Part shown: positions 22,915 to 33,084 of the stretch, one piece after another
How the letters are laid out: each line of letters opens with the position of its first letter
Position numbering within the stretch: the stretch's first letter is position 1
From: Ehretia macrophylla
Taxonomy: Eukaryota; Streptophyta; Magnoliopsida; Boraginales; Ehretiaceae
Length of the DNA stretch: 64,000 nt
Assembly (NCBI GenBank): GCA_037974665.1
Contig: CM075764.1
Coordinates: 76,710,325-76,774,324 of the forward strand
Direction of reading: 5' to 3'
Notes under the pieces: model-generated
The model's input: only the letters and a program-made list of their open reading frames with translations
Told to the model about the DNA's origin: nothing
Database searches by the model: none
Translations under genes and position numbers: made by a program

Positions 22915-24508
22915 CAATGTGATGTTATATGACCTTGTTTTTCACAATAGGTACATGATTTTCAAAGTATTTTAGATGTTGATACTTCATTTGTGGAATA
23001 TGATGCTTTTACAAAATAACTTTTGAAAGATTTTTATTTTGAAGAAGGTTCATATCCTAATCCACTTTTACCAAAAGCCAATTTTTATGAACCAAGCATT
23101 TTGTCAAGATTTTCTTTTCCTTTTGTAAATCTTGCTAGACTTTCATTTAACCCTTGATTTTCTTTTTCAAGTTTTTCAATTTTTGTTCGAAGATTATCAT
23201 TTTCAAAATGAAATTTAAGTGCTTTTTTGTGAGCACAATTAAGATCTTTTTCAAGCAACTTATTTTCTTCTTTCAAAGCATTATTATCCTTTTGAACTCC
23301 ATTTATCTTGATAATTGTAATTTCAAAACTATTATGCATTTTTGAAAATTCATGTTGTAAAATCTTCAAAGGAACATTCATTATCAATTAATGAACTAGA
23401 AGAGTAATATCCGGAGTTAAAAGAAGAACATACCTCATCATCTTCTTTTGCCGTAAGACAAACGTTGTTTGCCACTTCTTCATTTTTGCTTTCTTCACCG
23501 GTTGATGCATCGTCATCAACGTATGTTGCTTTCAACGATTTTCCTCCTTTGGTTTTGATTGGCTTTGGACAATTTATTTTTATGTGACCCGTCTTGTCAC
23601 AATTGAAACATCTTCCTTCTTCTTTTGGTTTGTTTCTGGCTTTGTTCATAAACTTATTGTAAGATAGAGCTTTACTTACCATTTTGTATTTGAGGAATTT
23701 CTTAAAGTTCCTTGTAAGAAAAGCTATCTCATCTTCATCTTCTTTGTTTTCTTCTTCTTCATCACTTGAATAAGCCTTTGATGCAAGTAGTGCAAGTGAC
23801 TTCTTATTATTTCTTTTTTCTTCTTCTCGATCCTTCTTCTTCAACTCATGGCTCATAAGAGATCCCATAAGTTCACTAAGAGTAAGAGTTTTGAGGTCTC
23901 TAGCTTCCTCAATATGCGTTACTTTAGCTTCCCATGGCTCGGTTAAGCTTCAGAAAACTTTTCCTACCAGTTCTTCGTTAGAATACTATTTTCCAAGAGA
24001 TTTAAGAGCATTAACAATATCGGTAAATCTAGAAAACATTTGTTCAATATTTTCATCAAATGACATTTTGAACATTTCATATTTACGAACAAGCATGTTT
24101 ATTCTAGTTTTTTAAACTTGGTTAGTTCCGTCATATGTGACTTCTAATTGATCCTAAATTTCTTTAGCACTTTTGCATCTAGAAATTTTGTTAAACTCAT
24201 TTGAATCTAAAGCAAGATATTACATGTTCATAGCCTTAAAGTTTCTTTCACACATTTTGAAATCATCATCATTAAAGTCTTTTTCCGGTTTAGGGACATT
24301 GATGCTTTGTTCTTCTTCCTTCTTAGTTCGAGTAGGATTGATTGGTCCATTTTTTTTTTCACATTCCAAGCTCTTATGTCATTTGCTAGAATATAGATTA
24401 TCATCCTAGTTTTCCAAAAAGAGTAGTTTGTTCCATTAAACAATGGTGGTCTAAAGGAAAATTAACCTTCAATTATATTAGACATTGATGAGCTTGCCCG
24501 AGGGATCC
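22915..24508 (-). pseudogene. Copia unit C: gag
   Basis: The ATG start seen in unit B is mutated here. Frames: 24443-24228 (FNGTNYSFWKTRM), 23868-23350 (CCHC knuckle CFNCDKTGHIKINC intact, acidic DDDASTGEES) and 23387-23085 (coiled coil). The shared stop is TAG at 23986-23988. A second CCHC knuckle lies near 22915-22955. It keeps the best first zinc knuckle of the three units. Confidence 0.85.
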
Positions 24509-24556
24509 TATATTAGATGTTAAGTTATATGTAGAGTACTAGCTTTTGATACGACT

Positions 24557-25646
24557 TGTTGGCCCTTGATAACTTAAGAGGGGAGGGGAGAGGGGGGAGG
24601 GGGGGAGGGGAGGTGAATTAGGTTGTTTGGCAAGATTAATAAATTTAAAATTCTTAATGCGGAATTGATATCTAAATAATAATAATGACTTAGAAGTTCT
24701 TAAAGATAATTTATCAAACACTTGGTGAGCATACAAGTATATATGACTAGATAGTCAATTAGAACTTCAAGAATTATACTTCAAGTAGATAGAACAACAA
24801 TTATCAATTCTATCAAAATAAGCAATATCTAAAGGAAGGTAAATGACTTGAAAATAAGGAGTGTAGAGTAAGAGAAATCAAACACGATGATTTTCAAGTG
24901 GTTCGCACTCCCGGAGGCCTAGTCCACCACCCAAGGTCTTCCCTTCCCTTAGGATTTAACCAATCTTCACTAAGATGCTTCTTCAAATGTTGGTGAAGCA
25001 AAAAACCAACTACAATTACTCTTGAGTCCACAAGAGTTATACAAGCTTCTTCAAGTGTAGGTGAAGCTCAACCTACTAATCTCTCTTCCTTTGAGTCCAC
25101 AAAGGATTACAACACTTCTTCTCATAATGATTCTCTCAATCTATGTGCAAGAGTGTAATAAAAAGATTGTGTGATAATATGAATGACAATTGCAACTCCT
25201 ATTTGAGTTTGATATGATAATTGAAGAACACTTTGAATGCTCAAGGATATGAAAGTGATAGCTCAAGATTTCTCAATGAAAATAGATATGAAAAACACTT
25301 TGAATTTGCTTGGAAATTTGAAGATTGAAGCTTGAAGAGATGTTAAGAGAGCATAGCTTATATAGAGGGAAAATTCAGACACAAAATCAGATTTTACGCA
25401 GAAAATTCAGATTTTCCTGTTGAGCCGTCCGGTCGCTGAGGCCTTCATCTGGTCGACCTAATGTGGCACGTAATACCCGGACTAGAGCTCTCTGTCGGTC
25501 GTTGTGGCCTTCATCTGGTCGACTGGGTGAGGTTAGTAATGCCTGGATGCTTAAAATGCTGAAATGTGATTTTTTTTTAGCCCCAAAACAATTTGTTTAA
25601 TGGTAAAACATTTGGGCACTTTTAAGGGTAGTTATACAAAAGTGTT
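24557..25646 (-). repeat. Copia array LTR, 5' LTR of unit C (main part)
   Basis: Starts TGTTGGCCC, the canonical TG end. It is homologous to 16108-17654 up to the point AAAAGTGTT, where the Tekay-type element is inserted. It carries the CpG-rich module at about 25434-25550 and a G-run expansion at 24580-24613 that is absent from the B/C LTR. Continues at 35533. Confidence 0.9.
24580..24613 (+). repeat. G-run expansion (possible G-quadruplex)
   Basis: The plus strand has a run of five G-tracts of four to seven G separated by single A or AGA. The B/C LTR has only GAGGGAGG here (16129-16136). It looks like slippage growth of a short purine motif within the LTR, close to the primer-site end. Confidence 0.7.
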
Positions 25647-28089
25647 TGTCACGCCCCAACTCGACCCCACCTACGATCAGTCAGGACGCAACGGAATTTC
25701 GGCGGCATAACGACAGTAAACAGATTTCCGAGGTTCTAAACCAACCTCATTAAACATCATACATCCAGAAATTCCTCAATACAAACAACAACATACAACA
25801 CAACCATATTATACAATAAAACATCCTCGTTATACGCCTCCGTTCCAACATGACATACAATACCTCAACTTCATCATACATTTCAAAAGTAAGTTGAGAC
25901 ACAACTACAATTTAACCATAGACAAAAGGAAACCGCTAAGTTAACATCATTTGGTTCATCATCTTTTCAATATCTATTACATTAAGAACCGTAAAGCATA
26001 TAAAGTCTATTAAACTAATATACAAGACATTTAACAATATAAAGTCATGGATAAGACTCGGGAACATATGACTCATCCACAAAAGGCACATTTTCCACAT
26101 TCTCCTCTTCAGGAGGCACGTACCCGTAATCTTGTGAAAGTACACCTGAAACATGCATTAATAGAGAGTGAGCTTATATACATAAGCCCAGTGAGGATCC
26201 GATAGATCTCGACAGTATTCACTACGCTCCTTGGATTTAGTCCTTTGAGCAAGTAAACACACAACAACAATAATAACATAAATAAAGCTATCATCACATA
26301 ACTATATGACCATTCAGTAAGGATACTCTATTTGGTGTAGCTCCAAACGCCATCACGATCTCAACCGTTCTTCTTATAACTCCCCATTACTCACGCACCC
26401 GAGGTACCTCACTATCCCCTTCCTTCCATGACATCTCCGTCATGCGAGCTGGGGGTAGCCTATGGCAGTCATGCCGGTTTCAACCCGACAGCCCGACGCT
26501 GCCCGAGAGGTGGCACACACATACCAAGGCTCCATATTCATCAATCATCATGCAAGCATAAATCGATCAATCAATTGGGAGATCAGCAACAAGAGTGCCC
26601 GATTCCCGCATTCAATAATAATCAATCAATAACATCAATATAACATCAATATAACATCAATATTAAATTAAACATCAAACAACGTAGTTAGATGACAAAG
26701 TAGGCCATCTAACCGGACATGCATAATATTCATAATTAAACTCTAAATTACTCAACAACAACTCACCATTCATCACTCGAACACTACCCAACCATCTAAG
26801 GCATCGTTCAAGAAATTAAAGAATGACAACCTAACTTCTAAAATTCATAACTTACAATCTACTAATCCAAACATTGCCAAATCAGTTCCTATCACTCACC
26901 CATTCAACCTACTACATTAGCCCTCTCGGAAATCCACCATAACACCTCCAAAACATGCCCGATAACCCTAAAACCCTATGACGTCATGGCTGGATTTTCC
27001 GGATTTCCACACAAACAATGTAATCGAAAATTCGGCATTACAACAGCGCTAACACGTAATTATCAAGTATTTAGAAATCGACGGCAATCGATTTCGAGCA
27101 ACGCAACTCAATTAAATCAACTTTGAACATTTTAATCCAAATTAAATACCCGGAAAATAAAAATTATGCTATATCCGACAGAAACTCGTAGTATTAGTAT
27201 ATAATGATCCCTAGCATGCAAGGAGCAATAATCTAACATCAGATTACAATTCTAACGGTTCAATCTTCATTTATACGCAAAAACACAAAAATGACATTTT
27301 GAGATCTAGAATTTTTCTCTCACCTTAGATGCGATATAAGCCTAGGAATGCGTGCAATGCGTGCCCAACAAGCAGAATCCAAGTCGGTGCGAAGTTCTAC
27401 GGACAAAAACTAGGTTTTTCTTTGAAAAATTGGATTGAAAGCTTAAGTTTTTCTCTTCTCTTTTCTCTCCTCAACCTCTCGGCAATGTGTGTGTGTGTGA
27501 TGGTGTTTTTGTGTTGTGTGAGTGTGTGTTGAGGACATGAGCTTAAATGGTCAATTATTTAATTAAAGTCAAAGTTATTTTAATAGGTATTTTTGTGTTT
27601 TTAATGTCTTTAATTGCATTTTAGTGATCACCAAGTTAAAATTAATTATGCAACCCCCAAGATATCTCAAGTGGATTATTTTTAGGTGACAAGAAGTTTT
27701 ACATTCAAAGAATTCCACCCGAGTCGGCTTAAAACTCGATTTTTGCAAAAGTCGGTGTAAAAACCCTAATAAATTCTTAAGCCGATTTTAAAACCGTTTT
27801 CATCAAACACAGGTCTATTAAAGTCCGTGGACTAGGTCTAGAAGGGTTAAAAAGACCAGTTTCAAAATTATAGCGGACGTGTTTCGAAAACACTATTCAC
27901 TAAAAATCGACGATAAAATTTCTGACTCCGTTTTTGACGAAAATTTCATGAATGCACATTTAGCACGTATTAGAAGTATTGAAATCAAAATTATAACTTT
28001 CTAGGTCCTATAGCACATAAACAGGTTATATGCACGCAAAACGAGGTATAGCACGTAAAACGAGATAAGCAAGAAAGTGGGGTTTCACA
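25647..28089 (-). repeat. 3' LTR of the Tekay-type element
   Basis: 2443 bp, TGTCACGCCCC...GTTTCACA on the plus strand. On the minus strand, in order: start TGTGAAACCCC, donor-like AAG/GTGAGAG (about 27325), GC-rich segment (26390-26530) with hairpin CATGAC-GGAGAT-GTCATG, TATATAAG box (26173-26180), micro-ORF 26158-26045, and the terminal GGGGCGTGACA. All ORFs inside it are duplicated in the other LTR and are not separate genes. Confidence 0.95.
26045..26158 (-). CDS. Conserved LTR micro-ORF (37 residues), 3' LTR
   Basis: ATG at 26158 in the TGCAT motif, TGA at 26045-26047. It begins MHVSGVLSQDYGYVPPEE and ends FVDESYVPESYP. It is longer than the other copies by a 9-nt in-frame duplication (GTGGAAAAT) and one codon near the start. 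Core differences from 8094-8195 are all synonymous. Function unknown. Confidence 0.4.
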   Translation of the reverse strand: MHVSGVLSQDYGYVPPEEENVENVPFVDESYVPESYP

Positions 28090-31000
28090 TTCTCCCCCCC
28101 TTATAGAAATTTCGTCCTCGAAATTCTTACTTGATGTACGGAAAAGATCTGGGTATTGCTGCTGCATCTGATCTCGTCTCTCCCACGTAGCCTCCCCAAT
28201 GCCGTGATGCTTCCACAACACCTTAACCATCGGAATCCTCTTCGACCTCAACTCTCGGTCCATCTGATCTAGAATACGAATCGGACGCTCGTCATAAGTC
28301 AAATTCTCTCGAAGCTGTAACGGCTCTGGCTCAAGAATATGAGAAGGATCCGGATTGTATTTCCGCAAATTAGACACGTGAAACACATCGTGGACATTAG
28401 AGAAGTTTTCCGGTAAAGCCAACCGATATGCCAACTTACCAACCCTGCCAGTAATCTCAAACGGCCCAACAAATCTCGGACTCAGCTTACCACCTTTACC
28501 ATAACGAACAAACCCCTTACGAGGAGACAATCTCAAGAAAACCCGATCTCCAACTGCAAACTCCAAGTCTCGACGACGCTTTTCAGCATAACTCTTGAAT
28601 CTACTCTGTGCCGTAAGCATTCTCTGCCTGATCAACTGAACATTCTCGATCTTCTCAAGAAGTTCTGGCATGATAGTCGGATCAATAGTCTTCATCTCTC
28701 CTACCTCGTCCCAATACAAAGGTGAACGGCACTTACGACCGTAAAGAGCTGCAAAAGGTGCCATTCCAATAGTAGCTTGATAACTATTGTTATAGGCAAA
28801 CTCGGCAAGTGGTAGATGTTTCTCCCAGTTCTTCCCAAAGTCCAGAACACAAGCCCTAAGCATATCTTCCAGAATCTGAATAGTCCGCTCAGATTGACCG
28901 TCGGTCTGTGGATGATACGCTGTACTGAAGTTCAACTGAGTACCCAAAGTCTCCTGAAGTTTCTCCCACAAACGAGAAGTAAATCGAGGATCTCGATCAG
29001 AGACAATACTAGATGGAATACCGTGAAGTCTAACAATCTGATCCAGATAGAGATCCGTCAGCTTTGTAACCTCATCTCCTAACCTCATGGCAATAAAATG
29101 AGCTGTCTTCGTCAAACGATCCACGACAACCCAAACTGCATCATTACCCCTCGGTGATCTAGGCAAACCAGTGACGAAGTCCATCGTAATATGCTCCCAT
29201 TTCCACTCTGGTATAGCCAACGGCTGAAGCAAACCTGCTGGTCGTTGATGCTCGGCTTTCACTCTCTGACAAGTCAAACATCTAGACACAAACTGAGCAA
29301 CCTCCCTCTTCATGTTGTTCCACCAGTAATGCTGTTTCAAATCCCGATACATCTTGGTTCCACCAGGATGAATAGTATATTTAGAATTATGAGCTTCCTC
29401 CAGAATACCTCGTCTCAAGCCCGGTTCATCGGGAACACAAACCCTGTTCCGAAACCGAAGAATACCATCCTCATGCACTTTAAAGTCAGACCGATCATCC
29501 GAAATCTGATCCTTGATCTTCTGAAGGTTAACATCAAGCTGCTGAGCTTCCCTGATCTGAGACAACAATAAAGGCTGAATACGGAGATGTGAACACATCA
29601 CCCCAACCTGAGTGAACTCTGGTCTCCAATAACTAAACTCCTCAAGAACCTCCCACTTCTTGACAGCCAAACAAGAAATACTAGCCTTCCGGCTGAGAGC
29701 ATCTGCCACAACATTTGCCTTCCCAGGCAGATAATTGATAGAACAATTATAATCTCCAAGAAGCTCCATCCACCTCCGCTGGCGCATATTCAACTCCTTC
29801 TGTGAGAATAAGTACTTAAGACTCTTATGATCAGTGAAAATCTCGAACTTACTGCCCCACAGATAATGACGCCACTTTTTCAGTGCGAAGACAACTGCTG
29901 CCAACTCAAGATCATGAGTCGGATAATTCACCTCATAAGGCTTCAACTTCCTGGAAGCATAGGCAATAACTCGGCCATCCTGCATAAGAACACATCCCAA
30001 GCCCTCCTTGGATGCATCGCTGTAAATGACCATATTATCGGTCCCCTCTGGTAGAGCAAGTACTGGAGCGGTAGTCAACCTCTTTTTCAACTCCTGAAAT
30101 CCACTCTCACACTTCTCGTCCCAATTAAAGATAGTCCGTTTCTGAGTCAACTTAGATAGTGGCCCCGCAATCTTCGAGAAGTCCTTGACAAACCTACGGT
30201 AATAACCCGCCAAGCCAAGAAAACTACGGACATCAGTAACACTCTCTGGCCGCTTCCAAGACATCACCGATTCAATCTTAGTGGGATCTACAGAAATACC
30301 GCTCTGTGTAATAACATGGCCAAGAAAAGAAATCCGTTGCAGCCAAAATTCACATTTGCTGAACTTGGCAAACAACTGATGCTCCTGCAACTTCTCCAAT
30401 ACAAGCCGTAGATGTTGCTCGTGCTCCAATTCAGATTTAGAATAGACCAAGATATCATCAATAAAAATCACCACGAACTGGTCCAAGTACGGCTGAAAGA
30501 CTCGATGCATAAGATCCATGAATGCTGCCGGTGCATTAGTCAAACCAAAGGGCATAACAACAAACTCATAATGCCCATACCGAGTCCTGAAGGCAGACTT
30601 CGGAACATCCTCCGCGCGAATCCGAAGCTGATAATACCCCTGCCTCAAATCAAACTTAGAATAGACTTTGGCTCCCTGAAGTTGATCAAACAACTCATCA
30701 ATCAGTGGCAAAGGATATTTATTCTTGATAGTCACCTGATTCAAACCACGGTAATCTATACACAATCTCAAGGTACCATCCTTCTTCTTCACAAACAAAA
30801 CAGGAGCTCCCCAAGGTGAAGAACTCTGTTGAATAAATCCTTTCTCCAACAACTCCTGTAACTGAGTCTTCAACTCCTTCAACTCAGCTGGTGCCATCCG
30901 GTATGCCGATTTAGAAATAGGTTGAGTACCGGGAACAAGATTAATCACAAACTCGATATCCCTATCTGGCGGCAATCCTGGCAACTCCTCGGGAAATACA

Positions 31001-32814
31001 TTAGGATATTCCCGGATAATAGGGACTTCCTCAAGCTGTAGCTTAACATATGGCTTGTTGATCAAATAAGCTAGATAACCCGAACACCCCTTACTCACCA
31101 ACTTAACGGCTTTAGTTGCTGAGATAACAAAACTCGTCTTAGCACCCCGGTTACCCGCTACCTCAACTACTGGCTGATCTGGCAAACGAAACTGTACTAC
31201 CTTGGTTCTACAGTTCAACTGGGCATCATACTTAGAAAGCCAATCCATACCCAAGATAACATCATACCCCCGGATAGGAAATAAAATAAGGTCCGAAGGA
31301 AAATTATGCCCCTTAACATGTATTAAACAATCCTTACATACTAAGCCAGTAACATACTTATCAGTCAAAGAGGTACTAATCTCAACCACATAAGGCAATC
31401 TTTCAGGTTGCAATTTAACACGTTGCACACAAGCAGGAGTAATGAAAGAATGCGTAGCACCAGAATCAATCAACACTTTAACAAGTTGATCAAGTATAAG
31501 GAAGTTACCTTCCACAACTGCAGTCTCCTCAGGCATCTCCTCTAAGTCAACTGCATAAGCCCGAGCCTGAACCCGCTGCTGCTGTGGTACACTGCCCGTA
31601 GGCCTACCCTGATAACCCTGAGTCGCTGCCCGACCCTCAGTCCTCGCATACTTAGGGCAATCCCTCGCCCTATGATCGATGCTACCACAACCCAAACATG
31701 TCCCTGCCTTTACCCTGCAGTCGGACTCTACATGCCCTGAGCGCTTGCAGTAATTACACTGCGATGATGTGGCACTAGCACTGCCCCTAGAATAACCAGA
31801 AGCTGAAGAAGCAGCTGATACAGCCTGCTGCTGAGGTCTCACCACACTAGGCCTGTACTGACCCTGAGACTGGGCTGGCCTAAACTGAGTCTGAACCTGA
31901 TATGGCCCCTGCTGAAACTGAGGCCGATAATAATTCTGCTGACCCTGTGGCCTATAAGAACCCTGCTGGGCAGGTGGCCTGTAGACAACCTGCTGTACTG
32001 GAGGCCTATATAAAACCTGCTGGCCCTGTGGCTGATACGGCCTCTTACTAGGCTGACTGGAGACAATCTGATCCCCTTTCCTCTTCTCTAATCTAGAAGC
32101 TGCATCAAAAGCCTCAGTGAAGATATCATAACGATTCAGAGCCATCACATCCTGAATCTCGGGCCGCAACCCCAACATAAACCTGCGAGTCCTCCGCTCC
32201 TCGTCTGCCACATACTCTGGTGCATACCGGGACAATCGAGTAAATGTGGCCTCATATTGAGCCACTGTAGCATCTCCCTGGACCAAGGCTAGAAACTCGG
32301 CCTCTCTCCGTTCCCTGCAAATCCTCGGGACATACTTTGCCCGGAAAGCCATCAGAAAGGTACCCCAAATATAAGGAATACCCTGTGCCGCCCAACTAGT
32401 CCTTACCGTGCGCCACCACTCCTCTGCCTCGTCATCTAACAAATACACGGCAAAAGAGACTTTCTGCTCATCAGTATAGCCAAGTGGATCATAAATCTTC
32501 TCCAACTTGCTAATCCATACCTCCGCCTTCCTATCATCCGGCTCCCCCTGAAATCTCGGTGGGTGATATCCTAAAAAATCCTTCAGGGTACCACGCCCGT
32601 GGTTACCACCCTGAATATTCAGAAGCTGAGCCTACATAGCCTGATTCTGGGCAGCCTGCCCTGCTAATAACTGTGCCTGACTAGCCACTAACTCTGCAAT
32701 CCGCTCCATAGCTGCTCCAAATCGGTCATCACCCCCGTCACGGCCCGGTGCCACGTTACTCGGAGTCTCATCAGTCAACTCAGGCCTACCTCTGGTTCTC
32801 GGTCGACCGGCCAT
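27991..32814 (-). CDS. gag-pol: gag-pol polyprotein, one amber codon
   Basis: 1608 codons from [11 protein letters not shown] (32814) to the stop at 27991. The upstream ATG at 32877 is possible, but the MAGRP start fits the family better. An in-frame TAG at 32632-32634 (codon 61) is the only interruption. Counting from the first Met after it (32505): gag 1-145, Gln/Pro/Tyr-rich linker, two CCHC knuckles ([14 protein letters not shown] and [14 protein letters not shown], 250-283), protease DSG at 347-349, RT with FIDD at 681-684, RNase H (YSDASKEG, 828-835), integrase HHCC (H1039, H1046, C1076, C1079) and D1109, D1170, E1206, then a chromodomain-like end (about 1405-1455). The last residues are read through the polypurine tract into the LTR. 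It makes the capsid and the enzymes for reverse transcription and integration. Confidence 0.93.
28090..28100 (-). other. Polypurine tract of the Tekay-type element
   Basis: The minus strand reads GGGGGGGAGAA, directly before the 3' LTR. It is also translated, as part of the gag-pol C-terminus (RGGE). Confidence 0.85.
32632..32634 (-). other. In-frame amber stop in gag
   Basis: TAG in the gag frame between the codons for ...AAQNQAM and AQLL. The context is Gln-rich, so a CAG-to-TAG change is the simplest origin (inference). The frame is open on both sides. Confidence 0.9.
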
Positions 32815-33065
32815 TCTACTAATCAAAGAGTTAGCACAGTTATAGCACGTAGACAGGTTATAAACAACTATTAACACATAAATAACAAACTCATATAAAA
32901 CACATAAACAAATTGATCATATAATCACATAAGCACTTAAATCACATAATCACTTAATCAATTAATCATACCAATACATATTTCATTTTTCTTTCCTTTC
33001 ATACATAATTCATGCTAAGACCATTACCCACATTCCGAGAATACCCCGGCTGACAACTAACATGA

Positions 33066-33077
33066 GCTCTGATACCA
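33066..33077 (-). other. Primer binding site (initiator-Met tRNA)
   Basis: The minus strand reads TGGTATCAGAGC, a 12-nt complement of the 3' end of plant initiator-Met tRNA, 7 nt inside the 5' LTR end. Confidence 0.9.
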
Positions 33078-33084
33078 CTTAAAC

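Larger units (their letters stand above)
17655..24556 (-). mobile_element. Copia array unit C, internal region
   Basis: A 6902-bp internal domain with the same order as unit B: primer site, gag (24508-22915), pol (22760-19651), spacer module, ORF3 (19203-18138) and polypurine tract (17655-17670). It differs from B by many single-base changes and its own frameshifts, but shares the gag stop described in the findings. Flanked by shared LTRs at both ends. Confidence 0.9.

Noticed and set aside
27329..27532. ORFs repeated identically at 26428/33866, 27329/34767 and 26109/33547
   Set aside because: They are duplicated only because the two LTRs of the young element are near-identical, and they are not conserved in the T or U solo LTRs.
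28816..32066. Plus-strand ORFs antisense to gag-pol (28816, 29191, 29827, 30412, 31202)
   Set aside because: Shadows of the long minus-strand gag-pol frame, with no recognisable protein features.
33066..33077. tRNA-like sequence near the LTR
   Set aside because: It is a 12-nt primer binding site, not a tRNA gene; no tRNA fold surrounds it.
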